From contig NC_036461.1 of assembly GCF_002775205.1 (NCBI RefSeq), forward strand, positions 11,693,015 through 11,757,014: a stretch of 64,000 nucleotides of DNA. Reading direction: 5' to 3'. The notes beneath the pieces are model-generated. The model did not search any database and was not told the origin of the DNA. It was given only the letters and a program-made list of their open reading frames with translations. The translations under genes were made by a program, and so were the position numbers. Origin of the DNA: Xiphophorus maculatus (lineage: Eukaryota; Chordata; Actinopteri; Cyprinodontiformes; Poeciliidae). Shown here one piece after another: positions 39,750 to 56,261 of this stretch (its first letter is position 1; the number at the start of each line of letters is the position of its first letter).

Positions 39750-39860
39750 TTTTATTTGATTGGTTAAAAAAATGTGCTTCCTTTTGGCTGATTGGATATC
39801 AACACTATCACGTGTACGGAAATGCACCGGAGAAAAACGGGACACTGGGGACAAACGTGG
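39750..39860 (+). promoter_or_regulatory. tfb1m: tfb1m promoter and probable 5' non-coding exon
   Basis: Two inverted CCAAT boxes (ATTGG at 39759-39763 and 39791-39795) are 32 bp apart. A perfect E-box CACGTG follows at 39809-39814. A donor-like GG|GTAAAT at 39860/39861 could end a non-coding first exon spliced to the acceptor at 40368. NF-Y and USF/MYC-type sites are typical for nuclear genes of mitochondrial function. The transcription start is inferred. Confidence 0.5.
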
Positions 39861-40343
39861 GTAAATAATTCAGTAGTTTCATGATTATGTTCTTATTCCA
39901 CTCTGTTTGTAGTGAAATTTCAACCTAATGCCCATTGTTAGAATCACTGTTAATCGTGTCGTAGACATTAATAGCTACCCCACTGGCTCTGTAAACAGCA
40001 TGTGGACTAAGACGCTAACATTAGCCGCTAACGAGTATGCGAGCTGTCAACAAGCGGTCTGGTTGATTCATTACGTCCTGACTGATTAGTTATCGCTAGA
40101 AAAATGTACACATAAATATGTTTCACGGAGTGCAGAATGAACTTGTACCGTTGGTTATTTTGCCACGCATTAAACTTACCTCTTGATGTAGGGTAAAAAA
40201 TTGCGTTGTTTTGTGAAGGTGATATTCTGTTATACCACTGGGTGGTGTAGTGATAATTTTGAATCTAAAACGTACAATGTCAGACTCACAATTGATCTGG
40301 TGTACAAGCCTCTGAATATTAAAAATAGAAAATTGTGAATTGA

Positions 40344-42989
<2,646 letters not shown>

Positions 42990-45900
42990 TAAGTACTGGC
43001 TCATTACTTAAATACCACAGATTCTGGCTCTCTATGCCTTCAATTTATTTAGTGACCCTTGTGATTTAATGCAACATAAAAACGAAGTCATTAAAAAGCT
43101 ATAACTAAGTTTGGCAAAGCAGCAGACGCTGGTCAGAAAGAACTTTTTCACTCAAGCTTTGTGCTTACAAGGGAAATTTCAGATTTTATTTTACAAGTGG
43201 GATACTTATCATCTGGTTATTATCTGTTTTTTGTTTATCATAAGTCATACTGTTCTTGCACAGTTCAGCAATATAATGCATATCATATTTTCTCAATATT
43301 ATGCAGCCCTAATCAGCACAAACCTTTTTTGGTTTTGGTTCTGATTGAGGTGTGGCAGATAAAATAGTCTGGCTACATATATGCATCTGTGATCTCATCC
43401 ATAATTTAAAGGTGAAGTTAAAATAAAATGTCTTTGGTATATCACTGTCTAAGAGGTGGCAGCTGGCAGATTTCTCCCCCCGGGTGACACTTGGTTCTCC
43501 TCATATGGACCCACATTCCCATCAGAGTCCGTCATCTCATCCCCATTACTCTTCTCCTTTCTCTCTCCTTCTTGCTTTTGGGCTTCATTCGATTTTAAAT
43601 CAGTGTTTTCTCTCTTCCGTCTCTGGACTCTTTCTGAGTTGTAATGATGCCTGGTGGGTATTTGAGATGTGGCACAATCTCCCTGTTCCATGTAATGAGA
43701 GCCTTGTTCTTTTTTTAGGCCCAATATCTCTGTCTTTATCTTTTTACCCACACACAGATGTCTCAGTGGCAAAAGAAAGATGATATGGCTTATGTAACAT
43801 GAGACTTTTTCTTTTAATCAGTGGCAGAGGTTTTTTTTCAGAACTGGGGAATCCATTAAGAAAATACAAGCCCTCATGTTGGTGAATAAAGAGTTCTTCA
43901 GAGAGATATTTTGAATCCTAGACAAAAGTCTTCAGAAAGGCTCAAGGGGTTCATCGACATTAATGCAAATGTTGTAGAAAACCCTTGGGACAAGTGAAAC
44001 CACGTATGCATTGTCTTGGATCAAGCAGATAGGTGTCAGGTGGTCCCTTAAAGACAGGGAAGTTCTTTAGGAGTCCTACTCAAGGTAAATATTTAATCTC
44101 CAGCAAAGAGTAAAATGCAGCAGAGTGAACGGGCGCCACACTGATTGTTCATTCTCTTAGAAGAGATTCCAATGATTATTTCATCACCCACTGCTGTCTC
44201 GTTTCTCCGTTTGTTCTCTCTTGAGCATCTCATTTTTCCCTGTTTGTCAAACTGCAGCTTAGCAGTACTGGAGCATGCTTGTTGGCACTTTGAAATATTT
44301 GCTCAGGGTTACATGTTGACTCTCACATGATGAACAGTGCACATGTGATTTTAAATCCTTTTTTTTTTTTTTTTTTTTTTTAAATGTTTTGACTGAAATA
44401 AAATTATATTTGAATTCAGTTCTTTTTCATATCCGTGTGTAAATTTTCAACTCTTGAGAAAAAAACTTAGTGAAGATCAAAACTCGTGCTCTCTTGACAG
44501 CAAAGATAGCATCCATTCACGGCGTGACAAGATGGAGACTGATCCACATTTAAAGAGAACCTTTGGACTTTTAAAAAGCAAAGGAGCACTACTTGATATT
44601 CATGATAATCTGATAGTTGATCTCTTTATGCTTCAAGAAGGCCAATGCATTTATCTTTTAGATCATACTGCTTTAGTTATCTCAAACATTAATTTATATA
44701 ACAAATTGGGTCCTTTTTAGAATATTTTTGCCATTAAACTTAATTTAAAACCCAGAGATTACACAGATGAGCCGCTACATTCCTGTAGTGTAACTTTTTT
44801 TCATTATCTATATGAAAGGCAAGAAAATCTCAAACTCTTACTGAGTTTTCCTCACTATGGGATGGTTACTAAACATTCAGCATTGCCATTGCTAAATCAG
44901 CACGTTGCATGTTCCAGGTGTCTATTCCTGATAAGTGTTTTAAAGGTGGAATTAATATCAATAGACCAGATGAGCACTCTTTGATGAGCAGATTTCCTGC
45001 TGCTTACGCCCCATAAAAGATCAAGCATTTTTTTATGTTGTCCCCTCAACAGCACGCAGAGCCCCTCTTTGATATAATGTCATGCAGTATTATTCATAAA
45101 AAGTTCTATGGCTCTTTGTTGTTTACTGCACTTACACGCCAGTGTAATCATACAGAATTGCAGGAACAGTAAAAATGTCCTGCCTGGTTTATGGAATAAC
45201 ATTAAAAGGTGCAGGAAGAGAACCGATGAAGTCTGTGGCATGCAGAAACAAGAGCCGTCTGATCAAATTCTTTTATCTAAATGAATACCAAGAAGCATAT
45301 CAAAGGTGTGTGTACAGATTGTTGCAAAGCAAACACAATATCTCTGTAGTTAACATTGACGTAAATATATTGCAATGCTTAACTATTAAGCTATTATATT
45401 AAATGTTTAATTAAAGCAAGTGTTCACATCATTAGAATAATTTACTAAAATATAATGCATACTTTTATGATTGTAGTTTTTAAATATATCCTAACTGTTA
45501 ATGAACTAAAAGAATGTATTTGTTTTTTTATTTAGTTTATAAACCAGCCTCACTGGCAACAGTTTGACCTCCAATACTTAATGTATAAAAAGTAGAATAA
45601 AATTGTATTTGTTGGGTACTAACTATTGTTGTTTTTAATGCTCTGGTCATAAAGAAGCACAACATCTATCAGTGCTGTTCTTTATGCAGTTGATCCAGTG
45701 TATTTTTACTTCAGGTAATCTACACACTGGTCTGTGCTGGTTCGTGTGTGTCTGAAACCTCCTGCTATGTGCTTTTAACTTTGCCCAAATTAAATTTTCA
45801 TTATTGAGCTCCTCTACAGCCAGATGCTCTGTCTTTACCATTAAAAACTGCAAGGAGCAACTCAGCTAAGCCAACACAGGAAACTCAAGAAAAGAAAATC

Positions 45901-48029
45901 CAGTGAAGGGCAAAATCTCTTCTTATGTATGCTCTCTGGGCTACTACTGCTCTATGCTTTCTCAGGCTGTGTAAAGGTTTATTGAACCACACTGGTGTCT
46001 ATAGATCATTCTTCAGCTTAGTGGTCTAATTGTAGGTATTATCTCTCTCCAACGGAAGCACAGGGATCACTGACTGTGTTAATGAAGAGGAATTTATGCA
46101 AACTAAAGCACAATTACCAAGGTTTTCCCTTGCCTTGTAATTTAATTGTCAAGAGTTCAAGCTTTGTGTTAGTTATGTCTATCCTTTATGTTCATGTCAG
46201 GTCAATCATACAGGTTAAATAAATTAAAATATTAATGAAAAGTTAATTTATTTCTGTAATTCAATTCAGAAAGTTCAGATATCTGTTCATTTCGAAGATT
46301 GCAGCTTTCTGAATCCCAGTCCAGTTTCTAAAAAATGCTATAGAAGACCAACAAAGAAGGTTTTAACACACAAATATGTTATAACATCTATAAGAAAGTA
46401 AGCCTCAGGAGGTCATTGCTAAAGCAACTGGTTGTTCTTACATTGCTGTGTGTAAAGCTGAATGAAAGGGGACAAAAAAGGTAGATAAAGGTACTTTTTA
46501 ATTCTGTCAGTCTTAGCCTTCAGCTGGTGTTTAATCATACACTGCTACTACTGTCCTTAACTACAGTTCACTGCTCTGCACCTGTCACTAGCCATTCTAA
46601 CTTGGATGAGTGTAAGCACGGGTTGTTTAACCTGAAGACGAGAAGCTCTGCCAAAATTAATCCAGCTTGGACAAAGATAAAAATTCCTCTGTCCTATAGA
46701 AAAACCAGAGAACTGCAAGAATTGTACTGTCCAGTCAGTTAATTCAGATAACTTCCCTTGTTTTTCATTAGCTATTTGGATTGTTTGGAAAAACCCACAT
46801 TAATTAATTTGTTTTTGAAGTTTCATGAAATAGACTCAACTGGAGACCGGAAAGTGTACTGAGGACTTCTATTTTGTTTGGAATTGAACTGAACTGTTCG
46901 GTTATTGACTTGGAAATATTTAAAACTGCCTGGTTGGTTATCACTAACTTTAGGTTTATACTAACTTGCTTAGGTTGAGAAATGTACTTTCTTACTTGCA
47001 TCTTTTGTGAGGTTTGTGGGGTCATATGTAAAAATTCTGACAATTTTAGGAGACAGACCTTTGACCCTAAAACAAATTATTCAAAATCATCACACAATAC
47101 ATGGACATTTAAGAATGATGACAGCTGTTATTATCTTACACAAAATGTAATTTTATTTTTAGAAATTTTGGGTTTTCATTCCAGGCTATATAACTAAGTT
47201 ACTGTTATTTTTTTTTTTTTACATGAAACTCAAATTTATTGAGAGGCTCCTGCATATTTTTAACTTTTTGTCCCTCGTTCCGGTCCAGTCACTGACCTCC
47301 TCCGCTGCAGTCACCAGAAACTATCTTTGAATAGGACTCGTATGAAATAAGCCATATAAGGTGACATGGCACACGCATGGCTATGTGGAAAGTGTGATTA
47401 AAAACCTTTGAAGTGATTCAGTGCTGTATAATGAAATAAACAATGAGTCACGTCAAGTTGCTAAAAAGCTGCAGAATGACAGCCTGCTGGGGAAAAAATA
47501 GCTTGAGTTGAAGAAGGGGAAGTAGGACGGTTGTCGTTTGATTGGCTGGTTGATTAGAACGTAGAGGAGCTGACCAGTTCCGCCTAATGAGTTGGGGAAA
47601 TGTTGCATCTATTTTACATCAGCCACTGCTGGGTCTATACTGATGAGGGTTGAGGAGATCGGCTCTTATCCTGCCTGCTTAATTTGTCCCTTCTGCCCCA
47701 GAGTGCAGCATGCTCCTTGTGTCACATTGAGTGACAGAGAACGTCCTTGACGTTTTCCAGGGAGCATCGAATGGCTACTTTGATGTTACTTAAATTGCCT
47801 TGAACTTCTACTTCTTCCCATAATCTCACCCTACTACTTCTATTAAGTCACTCTGCTTCTTTTAATTTTCACTCCGATATATATGAGCACTTCCCTGAAT
47901 GTTATATGCTTATATTGAACTTTTTTTTACCATCTCATAGGAAGAGCTATTTTTCAGACTTTACTTAATTTGTCATGTGAAATTTATAATCGTGTCAGAG
48001 GTGAAGGAGTTTTTGAGTGCATACTGCCA

Positions 48030-48450
48030 TCAGGCATTTTCATCTTGAGTGTGAACACCCAGCCATGCAGAATCATCCTCCAGGAAAGATTTGATTTTGT
48101 CTCAGTGTGCCCATATATAAATACATCACATGGCTTCTAGTATCAAATCTAGTATCAAATATTTAGAAATATCTGCCCAGTCCTCTATGCAACATAACTG
48201 CAGCTCAATCAAGTTTGATGGAGGGCGTCTGTGTATGTTTATCTTTGTTGTAAAGATTAGCTTTACTGTCCCTGGATCAGAAAAGCATTCCCACAGAATG
48301 ATCCTGCCACCGCCATTTTTCACAGTTTGAAAGGCGAGTTAGGGTAATGTACAGTATTGTTTTAATTCATTGCATGTAGGTCTAATAGTTCCTTCCACTT
48401 AGTAATTGTTCAATGCTTTTTTTTTTTGGTCTTTCAACTAATGTCCCAGT
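48030..48450 (-). mobile_element. Tc1-like transposase fragment
   Basis: The minus strand encodes KNGGGRIILWECFSDPGTVKL, cut here to the part that matches the Tc1 HGGGSIMLWGCF block. Further on it encodes NLIELQLCCIEDWADISK, matching the family's NLTELxxFCKEEWxKI block. The sequence between these blocks is deleted and no ends are visible. Confidence 0.75.
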
Positions 48451-51400
48451 ATCATGTATTAAGGTTTGCCGTTTTAAAATAATGTGAAAAAGGACATTGT
48501 TTGAGTTGAAAGAATGCAGGGATGGAAATGACAGATGTGATGTATGTGACAAAACAAATCCAGGAAAAGGGCTTCTTCATCCATGCCAGTACAGAGCAGC
48601 AGAAGACAGATTGGTGACAGAGATGGATCTGAAGGGAAAGTGAGGCGTACCTCTAGCAGATGGTTGTCTGCATGTCTCTGAATAATGGCTGCATCAGCCG
48701 TCACCCACCAGCTAACAAGAGGAAAGCCCTGCACATGTTGGCCTTGTACGCAGTTGTTTACCAAGAGCACAGGCCAGATGAGCTGAGCTTGATTAAATTG
48801 CATTGAGCATCTGTAATGTAATAACAGGAAGAGTTTGAGTCTCTGCAGAATCCTGCATATCCATCTGCAGCTTGACCATTTATTTTTCTGTTTAAATTTT
48901 ATCTTGAATTTTAGGATACGCTTTTGTGTTGCTGAATCCGATAAAAATCAGTCCGGTAAAACTCACTCATAGTGATGGATCTCTTCTGTGCGACCTTTTG
49001 CAGCCCACCTGCAGGAGCAGCAGAGGTGAAAATTGACTCTGAGGAACTGAACTGCTTTCTAGTCTCCTCCTTACGCACTATTCATCTACTTCTATTTATA
49101 TCTCATAAACGAAGTCAAATGACTCTTTCCTCTAGAGAATTGAGGAAAAATATTTCAATAACTAGTGCCAGAGGGGAAAATGTCAGAAGAGAGTGTCTTA
49201 AGTCGTTCTAGACCAAGGGTAAACTAGACCTAAAAATACTCGGCCTCCACTTCTCTTCTGAAACAAAATGCAAAGGTTGGCATAGCTGGTTTATCACCTC
49301 TCCAGAGACGCTGCTCCTAATGAACCATGCAGTTTGCTGCGAGTTAGTGCTCAGTTTAGGAAATTAAGCTCTGTGTAGTTATTGATTATACAGGATGCAA
49401 GCATGTAGAAGATTTATAAAGTTGCAAATGAGCAAAGCGTTGCTTAAAAACACTTTTAGGAAATGAAGTGCGTAAAACAAGCAGGTACCAGTTTTAAAAA
49501 AAATCTCACTGCTCAGAAACATTTTTTATCTCATTCTGTGGGATCCCCAATGCCTTCCCATACAAGAAGGGAAATATAGTCATGGCACTGAGTTTGGTGC
49601 ACTGCAAACACTTGAATGATGCAAAGTCTAAAGCACAAAAACACAAGTGCAAGAGAAAAATGCTGCAAGCACAAAAAATGGAAGCCAAAAGGAATGTGCA
49701 GCAACTCTGCTGTTTGCATCTGTCGGCCAATGTACCTCCCAGTGGGATGTGCTCAGAACACCTCCAGAGGTTTTTCTCCAGGAAACATCAAATAATAAAA
49801 AATTGGATAACCAGCACTTGACAATTTGTTTTCCTGTTAATGTAGGCAAGCTGAATGAGTTTCAGCAAAATCAGGTGCCTGAAACACCTGAATTAGCTCC
49901 ATTTGATGAAGAGAAGCAGTGACTCAGCTTTTACTGGAACGAGACATCAGCATAAATGAACTCTGTTTGAAGCAGAGACTGAACTGTGACCTAAATGGAG
50001 CAGGTAAACTCTGTCTTGGGCCTCAGACTCAGTGGAGCTGACTCTCATCCCCTCGGATGCCAACTGCTGAAGGTCACGGCATGAAGACTCCATCTGAAGG
50101 ACATCATCTGTATAAAGTAATGGCGCGATCCCAAACTTCACTTGACTATGCCAACAAGCAACCAAAACAGAAATCCTAAATGCTGAACTCATGTGCTGAA
50201 ACCTGAATTAAATCATAAAATCCCTTAATTCTATGAGCAACGATGCACTAAGGATGAGTGGATCTGGTGGGAATCTGATTGAGTTTCTCTTACAAACTTA
50301 ATTAAAGCAGTGCATGATCTTTACATTGATCAGCATCATTAATGAAATTGATTAGAAAATGGTGAAGCCTTCTACACCTTTCACGCATTTAGCCGCCTCC
50401 TTCTTCATCTTGCAGAAATCCCCACAGCCGCACTCACTGCCCGGGGCTCAAAGCGGAGATATTGAAAGGCCTTCTTTGAACTGTCAGCCTGTATTGTTTT
50501 CCTACGAGCTCTGCTTTTGTCATCTCCGTAGCTTTTTACTGCCTTTGTCAGCAGTTTACTGCTCAGCCAAGGTCGTTGCTATTATTCCAGCAGCCTCGTG
50601 TGAACGTCGAGACCACAACAGAGCTGCTCTGACAATGGAAGGTCATTTCCCTCTCGAGCGTCGATGGCGGCTTTATACCTCCGGTACGAACATTCATGAG
50701 CATAACTGCCTCACCAGAACAAAAAGACGCACATTAAGGTTGGCGACGTACTGCTGCCATTTGGTGCTCAGTTTATTTTTAGGAATTGGGGTGTGTTGTA
50801 AGTGCCACTTCCACTCGCTTTTGTCACATTAATGCCAAGTCTTCTTTTCTTTTTTTTTTTTCTTATGGTGGGCTGACTGTTGACTGAGCCAGAATGTCGA
50901 CCAAATAATCTGAATGTTAACATGGAAGAAGACCTCGAGCTCAAGGCTGTATCCTAATTAACCCGTGCGTGATACAGAGGAGCGCTCACATTCTCTCGCT
51001 CTCTCGTCTAAAACCAACTTCCCAAATCTTTCATAGTAACAACTGTGGGTGAAATCCTTTGATGAGAAATGTAGGTTAAATACACAGAGAAGCAGATCCT
51101 ATTAGCGCCTCCCCACAAGAGGAGCAGATATTTGATGCACAGTCTTGTTGCGTAACGACGAGGAGTGGGTGCATGAGAAAGAGATCCTTTAATAATCCAT
51201 GGTATTTTCCTCACTTGGCGAGTAATGAGGAGACTCCAATCAGTTTTAATGAAATGCCAGATTCTAACTAATTTAATAAAGGCTCCATGAGAAGTTTTCA
51301 GGCTGCAGGACAGAGGAATTAAAAATCAAAGACTGCATGTCTCAAGTTATTTTAATGCCTCATCGGTTATACACTTTACTCATTCAAAAAAATATTTTAG

Positions 51401-53186
51401 CATTATTGCCTCATATTTTTAGTCCTGTCTTTCTCTAAAAACACACCAAAAGAATATTAATCTACATTGCTTGATGACATTCAGTAAAGTTTGTGTTCAT
51501 ATGAATATTTTTGGGGGGCATTTTCAATATAACCTTTGTTACTGAGTCTTTTAGTCAAAATTAATATTCAGAAACAATTTCCTAAGAATCAGATGAATAT
51601 TATTAAAGCTAAAGAAAATATAGGTTTTGAAAACGCCTGCATTCTTTCAGTGCTTGTGATAGACCCACAGAGAGATGTGTATTATTACTAGTAGTGTTAA
51701 TAAAATATTATTAGCAACAATGCTTAGTTTTCTATTTTTAATATTAGAAAAAAATGGAAAAGTAAGACTGTATGCAGAAAACTCGCATGCTGTAGAGGAA
51801 CATGCAAACTGTGGACAAAGACCAACAAATATTTGATTTCTTAACCCACTTTCTTGAAACTCTGGGAAATGACGGCCTCTTTCTGCTTAGCTGTAAAATA
51901 GGACTTTGTCTTTTTTATAGTTTCTGATTGACTACTGTTCAGTAGAAATGATTATAAGTGCGTGTCTTTTATGTTCTGCAGCTGCTATGCCGTTAAATGA
52001 CGATGATATAAAATCTCAAATTAAGGACTATATTTATTAAATATTCTGTGGCAAATTTGCAGGAGCTGCCAGACTGGCACTAATACAAAATGGTTTATTA
52101 GCACCATGTACAGACAAAGTTACATTTGTCATTTAAAAAGAAACAATGATATTGCCCTTCTTATCATGACTTGCATGTTATGCATGTTATTGATAGTCAT
52201 TAATTTTGGGGTTGTTAACCCATTTAAACCCATGTTTCACTTTTGTATTCGTTAATGCCCTCATTTAATCAAGCAGTAACAGGAAATGCTTCTGGGAATT
52301 ATATTAGATAAAATCTTTTCTGTAAAACGCTTTTGGCGCACAGTTGCATTTTATGGACGCCTCTTTGAATTTAAATTTATAGCGCAGTAATTTCTTTGAT
52401 GCAGCGTTTGTAAAAACCAGCTTCCTGTTTCCTGTCAGAATAGGCTGTAGCATCCTGCAATCTACTGGCTTGGGAGAAGCTGAGCGCTTCTAAATCAAAA
52501 ACACAGATAATAGCAAAGCTGTATGCTTTCACAAAATAGTTTTATTGGTAAAAAATAGAACTACTTGCACAAGCACATTGAGACAACTGTATCGGAACTT
52601 GTGAACTGCTCATCACAAATATGCTCTGGCAAAGTAAGAAGTGCTAAAGCATTCACAAAAATAAGCTGCAGTTATCAAAGTAATAAACCCAACATCTCGG
52701 CACAGTATACGCAGAGAGTTGTAACTCTGTAGACTTTAAGGACCTAGTCACATTGCACTCTGGCCATTTATAAGCAAATAAAATTGCGTGCTGATGATTA
52801 AGCTGCACAGCCACTACAAAAATCTCTAACTGGTATTTCCCTGCTAAATCCCATCAGTCAGAAATTGCTCTCTCTTTTTTTGTCCAGAGTGCCCACTTGT
52901 GTTATGTATTGATACTGGTCCAGAGAGCCTGGAATGCTCATTCATTGAACCAAACTGCCATCAAATAGAAACACAAATAAAAAGTGCACTGAGTAGTCTT
53001 CTTATAAAGAAGATATGGCATGAACGTGGTATTTTATCTTAGACTGAAACAATCTGAAGGATGACAAATCCTTCTAATAAACAAACAAAACACTGTTAAA
53101 GTCACAGACACTTGTGTACAGTCGTCACAGACCGACACGGAATCATATTTCCTGATATAAATACATTTTTAAAGCCCCACACTTAG

Positions 53187-53966
53187 AGTGCCTTGATAAA
53201 GTATTCATGCCCTATGAGCATTTTATCTTTTTTTTTCTCTTACATTTCACTAGAAACCTCCATGAATGGAATCTTGTGCTAAACAAAGTGGTACATGATT
53301 AGGTAGGGGGCATGGGCTTGAAACATGTTTTACATATAAAAAAGTTTAAACACACTGCAAACAGAATTTCTAATGGCTTTCTTCAGGCCTCTATAGATTA
53401 CTCTCAATGGAATGGATGAGCCTCTTGGCTGCTTTTCTGATTAATGCTAACAGGAAAACAGGAAATGATGCAAGGGTGCTACTATTGTTGAATATTACGT
53501 TTGACAATATCAATTACATTATTCCCATTTTCCCAACTCCAAAATATTGCAGCCAGAAGTTCTATGCAGTTGTGAAACTGCACATGGTATTGACTTAGGA
53601 CTTTGCTTCGTGTTCACTTTCCTTAGTCGTGGTGCACCAAGACAAAATTTGGTGCACCAAATTTTGTCTTGGTGCACCATTTCTTGGCAGACTGCAGTCA
53701 CAGTTGTTCCACATTTTTCCATTTTGAGATTATGGATTGAATGTTACTCTGAGACCTCCACAGCTTAGGTTGTCAAAAGTGCTCTGGTATACCTACGTGA
53801 GTTCCTTGGTCTCACATAAAGATAAACCTCACACAACATCTGCATTTATAATGGGATTAACATTCCTAATGATTCTATTTACTCTTATCACATAGAAGCC
53901 CAATAAAATACTTAGAAATTTGTGGTTGCAGTTAAAGGGGCAGGAATACTTTTACAAGACACTGTG
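53187..53966 (-). mobile_element. Decayed Tc1-like transposon (TACAGTGCCTT family)
   Basis: The left end reads AGAGTGCCTTGATAAAGTAT and the right end reads ATACTTTTACAAGACACTGT, an inverted pair. Internal blocks on the plus strand (GTTCCACATTTTTCCATTTT, then GAGATTATGGATTGAATG; GTTCCTTGGTCTCAC) are the reverse complement of the family's transposase region. About half the expected length is missing. A perfect palindrome lies at 53630-53679. Confidence 0.75.
53630..53679. repeat. 50-bp perfect palindrome
   Basis: The 25 bases from 53630 (TGGTGCACCAAGACAAAATT and five more) are followed with no spacer by their exact reverse complement, centred between 53654 and 53655. The self-complementary octamer GGTGCACC occurs three times: at each end and at the centre. 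Confidence 0.97.
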
Positions 53967-56261
53967 GAGTCTTGCTGTGCTTTGAGGGGAACGAGGAATA
54001 AGAAGGATTTAAAATAACCCTCGAAAGCTGCAAAGGACTGTACACAAGCATCTAGTCTGACAGAACAAATCTCAAATCCATAAAACATTTTAAAATGTAA
54101 AATTCATAGAAAAATAAACAGAAAAATTCCAGATATTAAAATTTGTCATCATGAGACAATTTGGCACATTCTCAAACACATAATGTGTCAGTATTAGCTG
54201 ATGACATGGCACATTCTTTACTAGTTTTATTGCATTTATCAGTAGTGGTGCCTGGGCAGTGTGTTACTGTCAGGTGGCCAGCTCTGACACGTGCCAGTTC
54301 GAGCACTACTGGGCTGCCGAGGTTGCCAGTGGCGCCCACTGAGGAGCTCGTGGTGTGCTGGCAGCCGCCTGCAGGTGGCAGGCTGCACTCAGCCATCTGC
54401 ACTTCCCCAGGAAGCTGCATGCTTATGAGAGAAAAGGAGAGAATGTGCAGTTCTATACATCCCTGCCTGCACCATGCACAAAACACAATATTCCTATGCT
54501 CAGAGTCAAAGTGTAAACTCACCCTGAAATGTAACCATGAAAGCGTAGCCCTGCAAATGACACATGAGTAGGTACGTGTGGGTGGCAATTGGTGGGAAAA
54601 GCGTGTGTGCCTGGTGTGGATGTGCGTTTGAGGAGGACACGCTTTCAGCATGCATCAGCGTTCTCTCGTCAGGGATCACATCCATGTGACGGCTGACACA
54701 AACAGGCCAGGGTGAATGAGTTGGAAAGGAGGAAAAAAAAAATAGGAGCGACTGGTAGGAGTACAAGGAACTAGGGCTAGTGGGACAGTGACGTGAACGC
54801 AATTTAAGACCGAGAGCTTCTGCAGGTGAAGACTGGTAACATATGCGCCTCGCTGCTGACGCACTTGGAAAACAAGTCACATATGGAGAATGACTCAAAG
54901 CTTTTTTAGTCGTCTGCCACATAACTATCCACTTGACTCAAGGAGCCTCTGGTTATCTTCAATCGTGTTCCTGCGATGCTGGACCATTAAATGCTGATAT
55001 GATGAGGGAATGGTTATAAAAAAAAACCGTTGCAAGGAAGAAAGTCTTCCAAAAAGCTTCTACACAGAGATCCATCTGAAGAAACTGAAAGCAGGAGGAT
55101 TTGACTGCATGAAAGGATGCCCCCTCTAAAAGAACTTCTGTGACTGACAGATAATAAAGATGTTTAAACGGCAAATCTGTCTCCATGGCAGTGAGGAGGC
55201 GGTTGACAAGTGAAAAGCACATGTGAAAAGCTTCTGAATGTTTACTATGCACACAAAAAGCGCACAAAAATCATGCATGTGGTGTGGGTGTAAACGTCTA
55301 CAATGTATTGTTGCAATAGACAGGCTCCAAGTTACACACAGGTTGATTTTGTCTGGTTGGGAAATATGAAAACGTCCATTCATCTGAAGCGATTAGATGT
55401 TTTTCCTGCAAAATTTCTCTCCCTTTCTCCCATATCTCCACCTGCAGAGTGATATGCGGGCATCTGTCTGTCCGTCTCGTCTTTGTTAGGTGCAGCCAGC
55501 AGCCCCACATCCTCTGCTCCTGACAGTCCTCTTTGAACACTTCCAGCAGGGTTAATGTTTCTACAGCTTTGTTTTCAGGCACAGGCATTGTGTGGTTCAG
55601 TCGCTCTACCAGGCATTCCAACGTTTTAATACGCAAACAGGCTCCACACGGCATGCTTTAGAGGCAAAAATATCAGCATCCTTCTAGTAGCTAACAAAAA
55701 TATTACCCTTTTAATTTCAATCAATTCAAGGTTGCATTCTAGGAGATATGTATACTAAAAAAATAAAATAAAATGGCTTGCTATGGAAGGGGTTTTACTT
55801 TCTGCACTCTGGTGTTTATATTGCCTATTTAGTCAAATAAAGCAGGGAGGGAGGGAGATCTTTATGAATGATTGTAAATAGCAGCTAAATGATTGCTTAT
55901 TTCTATTCAAAGCTTTGGTGAGGGGGTGGGGGGTGAATTCTACACAGACGACTTCCTTATTTGCGTAATCCATTCCCGGGAGCGTCTTCTGTGATTTACT
56001 GATGAACAATCTGCATTTTGTTGGGAGCTTCCTTCCATTCTGCAGCATGAATCCTGCCTTCTTTCACATTTGCGCTGTTTCCTACGAAGGCGCTGCTCAG
56101 GGAATACCTCCACCGCTTGTGCTTGCAAAACAGACTAAAAGGAGACAAAAATGAATTCAAAGTTGTTGCCCTCCTCTTGCTCCTTTCAGTACAGCCCGAC
56201 GTACGGATTTAACTGTGACGGTTTTCTCCCTCAGGCTTGCCTCCCTATAGCTGCTGCTTTA

